Numbered from the stretch's first letter, positions 16,191 through 27,043 are shown. The stretch: DNA of 64,000 nucleotides from Yimella lutea (GCF_006715095.1 NZ_VFMO01000001.1:3162001-3226000); one strand, 5' to 3'. The notes: generated by a model not told the origin, from the sequence alone. Program-made: numbers and translations.

Positions 16191-17021
16191 ATGGCGAACT
16201 CGACGACTTCCCCCGCCGCACCGAAGCGTGCGCTACGCGGGTCCGACGTCGACTCGATGATCACCGGTGAGGGTGTGCTCATCGATGTGCCCGCGACTTC
16301 CGTCGCGTCGTTGGTCATTGCCGCGATCATCGACTACATCGTGATCTTCTCCGGGTTTTTCCTCGCCACAGTTGCACTCTCCTGGCTGGGCGGCAGCGTG
16401 ACCGAAGCTCAGGCCGCGATCATCGGGATCCTGCTCACCGTCACCGGTTTCCTGGTGGTCCCGGTGGGTGTTGAGCTGCTGACCCGAGGCCGCAGCCTCG
16501 GCAAGCTCGTGATGAAGCTGCGCGTGGTCCGTGACGACGGTGGTCCGATCACCTTCCGGCATGCGTTCGTGCGCGGCCTTGTCGGCATCATCGAGATCTG
16601 GTTGCTGATGGGCGTGCCCGCAGTCGTCAGCGCGATGTTGTCCACGCGCGCGAAACGGATCGGCGACCTCGCCGCCGGCACCTATGTCGTACGCGAAGAG
16701 ACCGCGATGCGCTTGCAGCCGGGCCCTTGGATGCCACCTGCGCTGATTCCGTGGGCGTCCGGAGCCGACATGGGCGCGCTACCCGACGGCGTCGCCATGC
16801 AGATCCGGCAGTACCTCACCCGCACCGACATGCTGAGCCCGGTCGCACGCGAGCAGGTCGGACGCGCGCTGCTGGCCGAAGTGATGCCGCGGGTGTCTCC
16901 TCCCCCGCCCCCGGGCGCCCCGGTGGACGCCGTGCTCGCCGCGGTGCTCGCCGAACGGCGCAAGCGTGACCGTGAACGCCTCCAGCGCGAAGCCGCCCTA
17001 CGCGCCCGCGTCCTGCGCTGA
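16191..17021 (+). CDS. RDD family membrane protein
   Basis: A 276-residue protein with the RDD domain in its first half. Transmembrane segments are at about residues 38-62, 70-95 and 125-150, with the motifs SLGKLVMKLRVVRDDGG and RIGDLAAGTYVV; the Arg-Asp pair after the membrane helix gives the family its name. The C-terminal 100 residues are soluble, with a Pro-rich stretch (PPPPPGAP) and a basic helix ending in LRARVLR. The ATG follows a -10 box by 7 nt, so the mRNA is probably leaderless. Roles in transport have been proposed for some family members, but none can be assigned here. Confidence 0.88.
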   Translation: MANSTTSPAAPKRALRGSDVDSMITGEGVLIDVPATSVASLVIAAIIDYIVIFSGFFLATVALSWLGGSVTEAQAAIIGILLTVTGFLVVPVGVELLTRGRSLGKLVMKLRVVRDDGGPITFRHAFVRGLVGIIEIWLLMGVPAVVSAMLSTRAKRIGDLAAGTYVVREETAMRLQPGPWMPPALIPWASGADMGALPDGVAMQIRQYLTRTDMLSPVAREQVGRALLAEVMPRVSPPPPPGAPVDAVLAAVLAERRKRDRERLQREAALRARVLR

Positions 17022-17030
17022 GTCGCCATC

Positions 17031-17690
17031 GCTGGTTGAGCCGCGTGACTGAGGAACGAAGTCACGCGCGCCGAAACCAACGCGACCTCCAACGCCCACC
17101 CGACAACCCGTAGCCGAGCAGCCGTGAACCTCACCGGGTTTCGGCGCACGCTGATTCCTTCGTCACCAGCGTGGCTCAACCAACGGAAACGTTCGGATCC
17201 CGCGGACGGACCTACGCAACCCGGCTCAACCAGCGCCGGCATCCCCCTCCCGCTGGTTGAGCCGCGTGACTGAGGAACGAGGTCACGCGCGCCGAAACCA
17301 CCGCAACCTCCAACGCCCACCCGACAACCCGTAGCCGAGCAGCCGTGAACCTCACCGGGTTTCGGCGCACGCTGATTCCTTCGTCATCAGCGTGGCTCAA
17401 CCAGCGGAAACGTTCGGCTCCCGCGGATGGACCTACGCAGCCAGGCTCAACCAGCGGAAACGTCCGGATCCCGCGGACGGACCTACGCAACCCGGACTGA
17501 GGAACGAAGTCACGCGCGCCGAAACCACCGCGACCTCCAACGCCCCACCCGACAACACGTGGCCGAGCAGCCGTGAACCTCACCAGGTTTCGGCGCACGC
17601 TGATTCCTTCGTCATCAGCGTGGCTCAACCAGCGGAAACGTTCGGATCCCGCGGACGGACCTACGCAGACCGGCTGAACCAGCGAAAACG
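17031..17690. repeat. Array of about 220-bp units built from inverted hairpin repeats
   Basis: The 672-bp spacer between the RDD and adenosine deaminase genes has no gene. It contains three units starting at 17031, 17252 and about 17491 (the third lacks its first bases). Each unit has a forward element (GGTTGAGC, stem GCGTGACT/AGTCACGC, loop GAGGAACGA, CGCCGAAACC), about 60 bp of conserved spacer, and a reverse element (stem ACGCTGAT/ATCAGCGT, loop GACGAAGGA). A further module with CAGCGGAAACGTTCGGATCC ends the unit and is itself duplicated at about 17400-17490. Copy two changes one stem base to keep a G-T pair. The same element family occurs at 3568-3716. Confidence 0.85.
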
Positions 17691-17693
17691 AAC

Positions 17694-18785
17694 TCAGCTC
17701 AAGGCGCCGCGGGCCGCCGCTTCGTAGCCGGGCTTGATCACGTCGTTGATCAGGGCGAGTCGCTGTTCGAACGGCAGGAACGCCGACTTCATCGCGTTCA
17801 CCGTCACCCAGCGCAGGTCGTCCAGGTCCCAGCCGGCTTCGTCGACCAGTTGCTGCATCTCCCACGACATCGAGGTATCGCTCATCAACCGGTTGTCGGT
17901 GTTCAGCGTGACCCTGAAGCGAAGGTCCTTCAGCATCGTGATCGGGTGTGCCGCAATGGATTCGGCGGCACCGGTCTGGATGTTCGATGACGGGCACATC
18001 TCCAACGGGATGCGCCGGTCGCGCACGAACGCCGCCAGCCGGCCGAGTTTCGGATCGGTCTCGCAAACATCGATGTCGTCGACGATCCGCACGCCGTGAC
18101 CGAGGCGCTCGGCACCGCACCACTGGATGGCTTCCCAGATGCTCGGCAGGCCGAACGCCTCCCCGGCGTGGATGGTGAAGTGGGCGTTCTCTCGGCGCAG
18201 GTACTCGAACGCGTCCAGGTGACGGGTGGGCGGGTAGCCGGCCTCGGCCCCGGCGATGTCGAACCCAGCGACCTCCTGGTCGCGGTAGCGCACGGCGAGT
18301 TCGGCGATGTCGCGGCTCTTGGCAGCGTGGCGCATCGCGGTCAGCAACGCACGAACCCGGATCGGGTGGCCGGCCGAGGCGGCACGCGCCTCACCGTCGC
18401 GGAATCCCGCGTTCACCGCCTCGATCACCTGCTCCAGGGTCAGGCCCTGTTCAAGGTGCTGCTCGGGTGCGTAACGCACCTCGGCATAGACGACTGCGTC
18501 GTCCGCAAGGTCCTGGGCGCATTCCGACGCCACCCGGAACAACGCGTCCCGGGTCTGCATGACGGCGACCGTCTGGGCGAAGGTCTCCAGGTAACGGACG
18601 AGCGAGCCGGAGTCGGCGCTGTCACGGAACCAGTCCGCGAGTCCTTGGACGTCGTCGACCGGCAGACCGTCGTACCCGACTTCCCTGGCCAGTTCGAGGA
18701 CGGTCTGCGGACGCACCCCACCGTCGAGGTGGTCGTGCAGCAGCACCTTCGGCAGGGCCTTGATCTTCGGACGAACCTCGTGCAT
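17694..18785 (-). CDS. add: Adenosine deaminase
   Basis: Zinc hydrolase converting (deoxy)adenosine to (deoxy)inosine, which feeds the purine nucleoside phosphorylase. The family motifs are LLHDHLDGG (the HxH zinc ligands), [28 protein letters not shown] and [13 protein letters not shown] (metal-binding Asp), in 363 residues. It is the last gene of the compact deoA-cupin-add operon, starting 3 nt after the cupin stop. The mycobacterial add-deoA-cdd cluster has the same grouping. Confidence 0.95.
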   Translation of the reverse strand: MHEVRPKIKALPKVLLHDHLDGGVRPQTVLELAREVGYDGLPVDDVQGLADWFRDSADSGSLVRYLETFAQTVAVMQTRDALFRVASECAQDLADDAVVYAEVRYAPEQHLEQGLTLEQVIEAVNAGFRDGEARAASAGHPIRVRALLTAMRHAAKSRDIAELAVRYRDQEVAGFDIAGAEAGYPPTRHLDAFEYLRRENAHFTIHAGEAFGLPSIWEAIQWCGAERLGHGVRIVDDIDVCETDPKLGRLAAFVRDRRIPLEMCPSSNIQTGAAESIAAHPITMLKDLRFRVTLNTDNRLMSDTSMSWEMQQLVDEAGWDLDDLRWVTVNAMKSAFLPFEQRLALINDVIKPGYEAAARGALS

Positions 18786-18788
18786 CGC

Positions 18789-19142
18789 TCAGTCCTCCCG
18801 GTTCACGGTGTCGGGGCTGAACGCCGGCAGACAGACCGCGATGTACTCCGCACCTTGAGGTCCACAGGAGTACCGAATACGTTCGCCGGCAACGGTTTTC
18901 ACCGACTCACCAGCGTTGACCTCCAACCGGCCACCGTCGTGGTCGACGATCACGGTGCCCTTGAGCACGATCGTGTACTCGTCGAATTGCGGGGTCTGGA
19001 AGGGCTCGTCCCAACCGGCAGGCGCGACCATGTGCGCGACCGAGATCGACGTCTCGCCCGTGCTCGCCGCACCGATGTGCTCGTCGATGATCTTCCCGCC
19101 CGGGACGGGGATCCGGATTGCTTGGTTGTAGTGCTCGACCAT
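18789..19142 (-). CDS. Cupin domain protein
   Basis: A 117-residue single-domain cupin. A double-stranded beta-helix pattern is visible, with EYTIVLKGTVIVDHDGGRL and GESVKTVAGERIRYSCG corresponding to the two cupin motifs. The usual metal-binding histidines are mostly absent, so a metal enzyme is uncertain. It lies between deoA and add with gaps of 12 and 3 nt, so it is co-transcribed with nucleoside catabolism genes. A sugar-phosphate-related or sensory role is possible but not shown. Confidence 0.8.
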   Translation of the reverse strand: MVEHYNQAIRIPVPGGKIIDEHIGAASTGETSISVAHMVAPAGWDEPFQTPQFDEYTIVLKGTVIVDHDGGRLEVNAGESVKTVAGERIRYSCGPQGAEYIAVCLPAFSPDTVNRED

Positions 19143-19154
19143 GTCGTCGTCCTT

Positions 19155-20438
<1,284 letters not shown>

Positions 20439-20578
20439 GCACCGATCCAACCACGTTCGTCGGGACGCGGTCATCGTGGAACCGTCGGCGTGAGGTCCGC
20501 GTCACAGGCCCAGTGCGCCGAGTCATCGGCTACATCCAGAACCGTCACCGCCACTGGCCTGCTTCCCGGAGGAACACC

Positions 20579-21064
20579 ATGTCCCGTACGCGTTCATTGT
20601 CCCTGGCTGCCGCCGCCCTGTTGCTCGCCGCCCCTCTCGGGCTCACCGGGTGCGGTCTCGGTGAGGAGTCGGAGAAGGCAGACCCGCCGAAGCCGTCCTC
20701 ACAGACCGAAGGCGCAGACAAGAACGGGGATGGTTCGAGCGAGTCGGCGTCACCCGAGTCGAGTTCGACCGGTGAATCCAACGGCCAAGCGGCCGGCAAG
20801 CCGTCCAAGGACGAGGTCAAGAACGGTCTGAAGCAGTACTACCAGGGTCAGAACATTCCCGGTCCCGCCGCCGACAGACTCGCGGGGTGCATGGTGGACG
20901 AGGGCTACGAGAAGTTCTCCGCCAAGACGCTGAACGCGATGAAGGACGGCAAGCCCGGCGAGGTCGACCCGGCCGACTCGCAGACGTTCACCCAGGTCAG
21001 CGGTACGTGCGCGTCCAAGAGCTTCAACGGCTCCCTTCCGACCGACCTGCCACTGCCGAGCTGA
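20579..21064 (+). CDS. Secreted lipoprotein of unknown function
   Basis: A 161-residue predicted lipoprotein. The signal peptide (RTRSLSLAAAALLLAAPLGL) ends in the lipobox LTGC with the lipidated Cys at about residue 25. A long Ser/Glu/Gly-rich linker follows (residues 30-80), then a small globular domain with two cysteines (LAGCMVDEG and VSGTCASKS) that could form a disulfide. The ATG at 20579 was preferred because GGAGG lies directly upstream; an upstream start at 20513 would hide the signal peptide. It is a lone plus-strand gene between deoA and cdd. Confidence 0.8.
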   Translation: MSRTRSLSLAAAALLLAAPLGLTGCGLGEESEKADPPKPSSQTEGADKNGDGSSESASPESSSTGESNGQAAGKPSKDEVKNGLKQYYQGQNIPGPAADRLAGCMVDEGYEKFSAKTLNAMKDGKPGEVDPADSQTFTQVSGTCASKSFNGSLPTDLPLPS

Positions 21065-21209
21065 TCAACTCTTCAGCGACCACGTTTCGAGCTTCGCCCG
21101 GTTGGAACGTTCGGTTCGAAGGACGGTTTTGTATCGTCTTCCGGCCGTCGGCTTCTCGTGGCGTCCGGTCCTCAAGCGGCTTTGAAGTAGCCGGGCACCT
21201 CAGACAGCG

Positions 21210-21599
21210 TCAGGTGAGGTTGTCGGGACCGAAGGCCTGTGGCAGTACTTCGGACATCGGCTTCACCCCGAGCGGCGTCTGCAGCAGGCACGCCGGCCCC
21301 CCGTGTTCCCACAAGAGCTGGCGGCAGCGTCCGCAGGGCATGAGCGCGGACTCGTCACCGCCGACGCAATAGACCGCGGTCAGGCGTCCACCGCCGGTGC
21401 GGGCCAGTTCGCTGACCATCCCGCACTCGGCACACAGGCCGACGCCGTAGGACGCGTTCTCGACATTGCATCCCGACACGATGCGTCCGTCGTCGACCAA
21501 GCCGGCGACGCCGACCGGGAAATTGCTGTACGGGGCGTACGCGGTGCGCATCGCCTCGATCGCCTTGCGGTGCAACACTTCCCAGTCGATGTCAGACAT
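21210..21599 (-). CDS. cdd: Cytidine deaminase
   Basis: Zinc enzyme converting (deoxy)cytidine to (deoxy)uridine. At 129 residues it is the small tetrameric type. The motifs are AYAPYSNFPVG, NVENASYGVGLCAE (catalytic Glu with Cys ligand) and PCGRCRQLL (two Cys ligands). The start overlaps the last base of the ABC permease gene upstream, so import and deamination are encoded in one operon. The product uridine or deoxyuridine is a substrate for DeoA-type phosphorylases. Confidence 0.96.
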   Translation of the reverse strand: MSDIDWEVLHRKAIEAMRTAYAPYSNFPVGVAGLVDDGRIVSGCNVENASYGVGLCAECGMVSELARTGGGRLTAVYCVGGDESALMPCGRCRQLLWEHGGPACLLQTPLGVKPMSEVLPQAFGPDNLT

Positions 21600-22870
21600 C
21601 AGCCGGCCTGTCCCTTCCGATAGACCTGTCCGTCGGCCGCGGGCATTCGCAATCGCTGCGAGGCGACGGCCATCACCAACAAGGTGGTCACGTACGGGGT
21701 CATCGAGGTGAACTGGGTGGGCACCGAGTCACTGGTGAAGTAGTAGTACAGCAGCGCGGCACCGAGCACCAGTCCGAGGACACCGGAGATGATCCGCTTG
21801 TTGCGGATCAGCTGCCACAGACCGATCAGGATCAGCGTGACGGACACCGCGAGCAGCAGCGCGTGCAGCGTCGGGCCACCCTGACGCAACTGGATCGCGT
21901 CGGTGTAGCCGAACAGCAGTGCTCCGACGGCGAGGCCGATCGGCTGCCAGTTGCCGAAGATCATCGCGGCAAGGCCGATGTAGCCACGTCCACCGGTCTG
22001 TCCCTCGACGTAACCGTTGCCGGCGACCATCGCCAGGAACGCACCGCCCAGGCCGGCGAGGCCGCCGGAGATCAGCACGGCGATGAACTTGTACATCAGG
22101 ACGTTGATACCGAGAGTCTCTGCGGCCCAAGGGTTCTCACCACAGGAACGCAGACGAAGACCGAAGGTGGTGCGCCACAGCACGAAGATCGAGCCGATGA
22201 CCAGTGCCACCGCGAGCACGGTGAGCATCGACAGGTTGGTGCCGAGGCCGCCGAGGATGCCGGCGACGTCGGAGACGAAGAACCAGTGTTTGGCCTCGAT
22301 GTCCTTCAGCGCGTCCACCCCCGGGACGCTGAACGACCAGACGTCGTCCAAGGCCGGCGACTGCGTCGGACCGCCGCCCTCCATCGTGGAGAAGACGCGG
22401 TCGGCGAGGTATTTGGCAAGACCCAGGCCGATGATGTTGATCGCGACGCCGGAGACGATGTGGTCGACGCCGAACACCACGGTCGCGAGGGCGTGCAGTG
22501 CGCCACCGAAGGCGCCACCGAGGATGCCGCAGATGATGCCGACGACCACGCCACCCTTGATCGTGCCGAACGCCGCCGCCCAGGTGCCGAGGATCATCAT
22601 CCCCTCGAGACCGATGTTGACGATGCCGGCCCGTTCCGCCCACAGACCACCGAGCGCGGCGAGCGCGATCGGGACGGCCAGAGCGAGGGCTGCGGCGATC
22701 GCACCGGAGGAGTCCATGTCGTTCGCGCCGGAGATGGTGCGCAGGATCGACAGCAGCAGGACGACCGCGAAGATCGCCAGGCCGGCCCGCGCCCACTTGC
22801 TCGCGGGCAGTGCGAAACGCGAAGGCGTACCGGTGTCGCGGCGCTTGCGGGTCAACGTTGCCGAGCTCAT
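21599..22870 (-). CDS. Nucleoside ABC transporter permease (second permease)
   Basis: A 423-residue integral membrane protein of the BPD_transp_2 family, with about ten hydrophobic segments. The conserved motif LGGLWAERAGIVNIGLEGMMILG and the cytoplasmic loop SCGENPWAAETLGINVLMYKF match permeases of BMP-type nucleoside importers (YufQ/NupC type). It overlaps the upstream permease gene by 4 nt and cdd by 1 nt. It forms the channel together with the other permease. Confidence 0.93.
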   Translation of the reverse strand: MSSATLTRKRRDTGTPSRFALPASKWARAGLAIFAVVLLLSILRTISGANDMDSSGAIAAALALAVPIALAALGGLWAERAGIVNIGLEGMMILGTWAAAFGTIKGGVVVGIICGILGGAFGGALHALATVVFGVDHIVSGVAINIIGLGLAKYLADRVFSTMEGGGPTQSPALDDVWSFSVPGVDALKDIEAKHWFFVSDVAGILGGLGTNLSMLTVLAVALVIGSIFVLWRTTFGLRLRSCGENPWAAETLGINVLMYKFIAVLISGGLAGLGGAFLAMVAGNGYVEGQTGGRGYIGLAAMIFGNWQPIGLAVGALLFGYTDAIQLRQGGPTLHALLLAVSVTLILIGLWQLIRNKRIISGVLGLVLGAALLYYYFTSDSVPTQFTSMTPYVTTLLVMAVASQRLRMPAADGQVYRKGQAG

Positions 22871-24045
22871 GCCGAGGCTCCTTGTGCTGCGACGGGCGAC
22901 GGGGTGGCGGCCAACTGCTGGGCCACCTTCCTACGCTCGGCTCGAACACCGATGCGACGGACGATCTCGTAGGCGATGATCACGGCGAGCACCATGATGC
23001 CCTGGATGATGTTCACCAACGCCGGACTCACTCCGGCGTTGATCTGCAGGCTGTTCGACTGCGCGTTCAGGAACGCCCAAAGGAACGCACCGAAGGCGAT
23101 ACCGACCGGGTGGTTACGACCGATCAGCGCGACCGCGATGCCCGCGAAGCCGAGGCCTGCCTGGCTGTTGGTGCCGTACGCGTAGTCATTGCCGAACAAC
23201 TGCGGCATGCCGATCAGACCGGCCACCGCGCCGGAGATCACCATCGCGGTCAGCGTCATCTTCTTGACGTTGATGCCGCTGGCGACCGCGGCCGTCTCGG
23301 AGGACCCGGTGGTGCGCAGATCGAAGCCGAACCGGGTGCGTCCGAGGACGAACCAGTAGAGAACGCCGACCACTACCGCGAGCAGCGACAGACCGAACAC
23401 ATTGCTGAAGTCGGTGTTCCAGAACGGCAGTGCGGGCACGTGCGAGCTCTCCGGGATCCGCTTGGTGGACGTGGCGTTCGATCCCTCCACCGACGTGGCG
23501 GTGCGGGTGAGCAGCCAGGCCACCAGGCCGGTCGCGATGGAGTTCAGCATGATCGTCGAGATGACCTCGGAGACACCGCGCTTGACCTTCAGGATGCCTG
23601 CGATCCAGGCCCAGAACGCGGCCGCGATCATCGCGACGACGATCGCGACGATCACGTTGAGGGGACCGGGCAGCCAGGCGTTGCCGGCGAACCACGCGGC
23701 CGCGAACATACCGACGCGGTACTGCCCGTCGACGCCGATGTTGAACAGGTTCATCCGGAACCCGATCGCGACCGCGGCACCGGACAGGTAGAGGACGGCG
23801 GTGTCGTTGAGGATCGTGGCCGGCATCCCCTCGGCGGGCGTCGACAGGAAGACCTTCCACACCGGCCCGATCGGGTCGCCGGAGATCAACAACACCAGCG
23901 AGGTGATGACGACGGCGACGGCGATCGCCAACAACGGCGCGAGGACGGCCAGTCCGATCTTCTGCCAGTCGACGGTCTTCCTTGACACGTTCGCCGGATT
24001 GGCCTTCGTGCCGGTCTTTGCGTCGGACGTCGGGCTGTTGCTCAC
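22867..24045 (-). CDS. Nucleoside ABC transporter permease (first permease)
   Basis: A 392-residue permease of the BPD_transp_2 family (YufP/NupB type). It has an N-terminal cytoplasmic tail, then about nine to ten membrane helices. Typical motifs are AAVAIGFRMNLFNIGVDGQY and the EAA-like cytoplasmic loop LRTTGSSETAAVASGINVKKM. Its start overlaps the stop of the ATPase gene by 4 nt and its stop overlaps the next permease, showing one translation-coupled operon. Confidence 0.93.
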   Translation of the reverse strand: MSNSPTSDAKTGTKANPANVSRKTVDWQKIGLAVLAPLLAIAVAVVITSLVLLISGDPIGPVWKVFLSTPAEGMPATILNDTAVLYLSGAAVAIGFRMNLFNIGVDGQYRVGMFAAAWFAGNAWLPGPLNVIVAIVVAMIAAAFWAWIAGILKVKRGVSEVISTIMLNSIATGLVAWLLTRTATSVEGSNATSTKRIPESSHVPALPFWNTDFSNVFGLSLLAVVVGVLYWFVLGRTRFGFDLRTTGSSETAAVASGINVKKMTLTAMVISGAVAGLIGMPQLFGNDYAYGTNSQAGLGFAGIAVALIGRNHPVGIAFGAFLWAFLNAQSNSLQINAGVSPALVNIIQGIMVLAVIIAYEIVRRIGVRAERRKVAQQLAATPSPVAAQGASA

Positions 24046-25610
24046 GAGGCCCTCTCTTCGTCGTGCGAGGCGCCGGTCATGGCGGCGCCGAGGTCTTCGG
24101 CGGTGACCTTCGAGGGCTCGAACTCACCGGACAGGCGTCCACGCAGGATGACTCGGATGGTGTCGGACAGACCGATCAACTCGTCCAGGTCGGCCGAGAT
24201 CAGCAGCACCGCCAGGCCTTCGCGGCGCGCGTCGCGGATGTGGTCCCAGATCGCGGCCTGCGCGCCGACGTCGACACCGCGGGTCGGGTGGGCGGCGATG
24301 AGCACCTTGGGGTGGTGGCTCATCTCGCGCCCGACGATCAGCTTCTGCTGGTTACCGCCGGACAGCGAGCTCGCCATCACGTTGATCGAAGGTGTGCGGA
24401 CGTCGTACTGCTCGACGATCCGGACGGTATCGGCCTGAGCTGCCTTGGGAGACAACATCATTCCCTTGGAGTTCGGTTCCTCGGTCTGGTGCCCGAGCAT
24501 CCGGTTCTCCCACAACGGAGCTTCGAGCACGAGTCCGTGACGGTGACGGTCCTCGGGGATGAAGCCCACGCCCGACTCACGGATGCGGCGGGTGTCCCAG
24601 TCGGTGATGTCCTGGCCGAGGTAGGTGATGTGCCCGGCGCTGGGTTCGCGCATGCCCATGATGACCTCGACCAACTCCGCCTGGCCGTTGCCTTCGACAC
24701 CCGCGATGCCGAGCACCTCTCCGGCGTGGATCGTCAGGTCGATGTCGCTGAGCACCGGCGCGACGCCGAGTTCGCGCAGGCTGAGGCCGCGGACGTCCAG
24801 GACGACCTTGTCTGTGACCGTCGACTCGGTGGTCTCGGGTGTCGGGAGCTCGGAGCCAACCATCATCTCGGCGAGTTGCCGCGAGGTGATCTGCTTGGGA
24901 TCGGCGGTGCCGACGGTGGTGCCGCGACGGATGACAGTGATCTCGTCGGCGACCTTGCGCACCTCGTCCAGCTTGTGCGAGATGAAGATGACCGTCAGGC
25001 CTTCGCCCTTGAGCCCGATGAGGTTGTCGAAGAGTTCGTCGACCTCCTGCGGCACGAGCACCGCGGTCGGCTCGTCGAGGATGATGATCTTCGCGCCACG
25101 GTAGAGCACCTTGAGAATTTCCACCCGCTGGCGATCGCCGACGCCGAGCTTCTCGACCAGGTCACCGGGACGGATGCCGAGGCCGTAGGTCGCCGAGATC
25201 TCCTCGATCTTGGCGCGCGCCTTGCCGCCGATGCCGTGCAGCTTCTCGGCGCCGAGCACGACGTTCTCGAGCACCGTCAGGTTGTCGGCAAGCTTGAAGT
25301 GCTGGAACACCATGCCGATGCCGGCGGCGATGGCATCCGAGGGGCTGTTCAGCGGGACGACCTTGCCGTCGATGGCGATCGTGCCCTCGTCCTGTTTCTG
25401 CACGCCGTACAGGATCTTCATCAGCGTGGATTTACCGGCGCCGTTCTCACCGACGAGCGCGTGGATCGTGCCGCGACGGACGGTGATGTCGATGTCCTTG
25501 TTGGCCACGACGCCCGGGAAGCGCTTGGTGACGCCGCGAACCTCGACGACATTGTCGATCCCGGTGGACGGTGTCGGGGACGGACGGTCCTGCGGAGCGT
25601 CCTTGCTCAA
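24042..25610 (-). CDS. Nucleoside ABC transporter ATP-binding protein (double ABC domain)
   Basis: A 522-residue ATPase with two ABC modules, as in sugar and nucleoside importers (YufO/NupA, RbsA-like). Module 1 has Walker A GENGAGKST (about residue 56-64), the ABC signature region KLGVGDRQRVEI and Walker B IIILDEPTA. Module 2 has the degenerate Walker A GVEGNGQAEL, the signature LSGGNQQKLI and VLIAAHPTRGVD. The second site lacks the usual Lys-Ser/Thr of Walker A, which is normal for this class. It powers uptake through the two permeases downstream. Confidence 0.94.
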   Translation of the reverse strand: MSKDAPQDRPSPTPSTGIDNVVEVRGVTKRFPGVVANKDIDITVRRGTIHALVGENGAGKSTLMKILYGVQKQDEGTIAIDGKVVPLNSPSDAIAAGIGMVFQHFKLADNLTVLENVVLGAEKLHGIGGKARAKIEEISATYGLGIRPGDLVEKLGVGDRQRVEILKVLYRGAKIIILDEPTAVLVPQEVDELFDNLIGLKGEGLTVIFISHKLDEVRKVADEITVIRRGTTVGTADPKQITSRQLAEMMVGSELPTPETTESTVTDKVVLDVRGLSLRELGVAPVLSDIDLTIHAGEVLGIAGVEGNGQAELVEVIMGMREPSAGHITYLGQDITDWDTRRIRESGVGFIPEDRHRHGLVLEAPLWENRMLGHQTEEPNSKGMMLSPKAAQADTVRIVEQYDVRTPSINVMASSLSGGNQQKLIVGREMSHHPKVLIAAHPTRGVDVGAQAAIWDHIRDARREGLAVLLISADLDELIGLSDTIRVILRGRLSGEFEPSKVTAEDLGAAMTGASHDEERAS

Positions 25611-25678
25611 CTCGGCGATGATGCACTCTCCTGCTCGGTGCCCGAAGGCAGCCCGTGACCGGCCTCACAAAAGCCGAA

Positions 25679-25710
25679 GCCCGGTGCGCACCATATACGA
25701 CGCACCGGGC
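25679..25710 (-). terminator. Hairpin between the binding-protein gene and the ATPase gene
   Basis: A perfect 10-bp stem (GCCCGGTGCG/CGCACCGGGC) with a 12-nt loop, followed on the minus strand by TTCGGCTTTTG. It sits in the 165-bp gap after the BMP lipoprotein gene. Such a partial terminator would let the binding protein be made in excess of the membrane components. Confidence 0.65.
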
Positions 25711-25774
25711 CGCGGCCATTTGCTCATGAACTACTCGGACGACAGCTCGCGGGTCATCGTCCGAACGAGTCGTC

Positions 25775-26854
25775 TCAGGCGGACGGGACCTTGATGGAGC
25801 CGTCCGCGATGCCCTTCTTCAGCTCGTCGAGCTTGCCCTGGATGTCCTTGATGTGGCCACCTGTGGTCGACAGCGAAACGCCACCGTCCTTGAGGCTGTA
25901 GACGCTGTTGCCGCCCTTGAACTTGCCCTCGTGCACAGCCTTGAGGAAGTTGTACACACCGACGTCGACACCCTTGACCATCGAGGTCAGGATGATCGGC
26001 CGCACTGCTGCCGGGGCGGTCAACGCCTGGTCGGAGTCGACACCGATGGCCCACTTGCCTGCGCCGGCCGCCTTGGTCGCCTCGAAGACGCCGTCACCGG
26101 ACTTGCCGGCAGCGTGGTAGACGATGTCGGCGCCGTTCTGGAACATGCCCTGCGCGGCGGTCTTGCCCTTGGCCGGGTCGGCGAAGCCGCTGAACTCCGG
26201 CGGCTGGGTCAGGTAGGTGCGGTCGATCTTGATGTTCGGGTTGACCTTCTTCGCACCAGCGACGTAGCCGGCCTCGAACTTCTTGATCAGCGGCACCTCG
26301 ACGCCACCGACGAAACCGATGTGTCCGCTCTTGCTCTTCAGCGCGGCGGCGGCACCGGCGAGGTAGGAGCCCTCCTGCTCGGTGAAGGTGATCTGGTCGA
26401 CGTTCGCACCCTTGGAGTCGGGCGAAGCGTCGTCGACCATCGCGAAGCTGACCTTCGGGAACTGCTTGGCGACCTTGCCGATGGCCGGCGCATAGGCGAA
26501 GCCGACGGCGACGATCGCGTTGTTGCCCGACTGCGCAAGCTGCTGCAGACGCGAGACGCGGGCGGCGTCGTTCTCACCGTGGTTGGCCGAGACGTCGGCG
26601 GTGGTGAGGTTGAACTCCTTCTTCGCCTTGTCGACACCTGCGGCGGCGGAGTCGTTGAAGGAGTGGTCACCGCGGCCACCCACGTCGAAGGCGAGGGCAA
26701 CCTTGAGGGCACCCTGGGAGTTCGAGGCCGAGCCGCTGTTCGAGCCCGCGGGGGCCGAGCTGTTCTCGTCGCTCTTGTTCGAGCCGCAGGCGGTCATGCC
26801 GAGCGACAACATCGTGACGGCCGAGGCGACCGCAAGCTTCTTCACCGTGCGCAC
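25775..26854 (-). CDS. BMP family nucleoside-binding lipoprotein
   Basis: Extracellular solute-binding protein of the basic membrane protein (PnrA/YufN) family, delivering nucleosides to the ABC transporter. After the signal peptide (VRTVKKLAVASAVTMLSLG), the lipobox is MTAC. A Ser/Asn/Gly-rich linker follows, then the Bmp domain with ALAFDVGGRGDHSFNDSAAAGV, FVGGVEVPLIKKFEAGYVAGAK and WAIGVDSDQ. I chose the GTG at 26854 because AGAAGGAGA lies just upstream; a longer ORF up to 26941 would bury the signal peptide. 359 residues, as expected. The 190 bp upstream (26855-27043) hold its promoter region but no clear operator. Confidence 0.94.
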   Translation of the reverse strand: MRTVKKLAVASAVTMLSLGMTACGSNKSDENSSAPAGSNSGSASNSQGALKVALAFDVGGRGDHSFNDSAAAGVDKAKKEFNLTTADVSANHGENDAARVSRLQQLAQSGNNAIVAVGFAYAPAIGKVAKQFPKVSFAMVDDASPDSKGANVDQITFTEQEGSYLAGAAAALKSKSGHIGFVGGVEVPLIKKFEAGYVAGAKKVNPNIKIDRTYLTQPPEFSGFADPAKGKTAAQGMFQNGADIVYHAAGKSGDGVFEATKAAGAGKWAIGVDSDQALTAPAAVRPIILTSMVKGVDVGVYNFLKAVHEGKFKGGNSVYSLKDGGVSLSTTGGHIKDIQGKLDELKKGIADGSIKVPSA

Positions 26855-27043
26855 GGTGTCTCCTTCTGGTTTTCGGGGGTTTCCCGGACGCGACGTGTCA
26901 TTGCATCCCGGGACCGCCGGCCCGCATGATGTACCGGGCAAGCGGTCCGAACTCTACCCCCGGGTAGAAGCCCGGTCAGCCCGTTCCCGGGGAACCGTTA
27001 CCGAACGGTCACCGGCCGTCCAACCAGGTCTGCTATCGCCGGT

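Noticed and set aside
17031..17690. Tandem repeats as a possible CRISPR array
   Set aside because: The repeating units are about 220 bp with internal inverted elements and conserved spacers; there are no short direct repeats with unique spacers and no cas genes.
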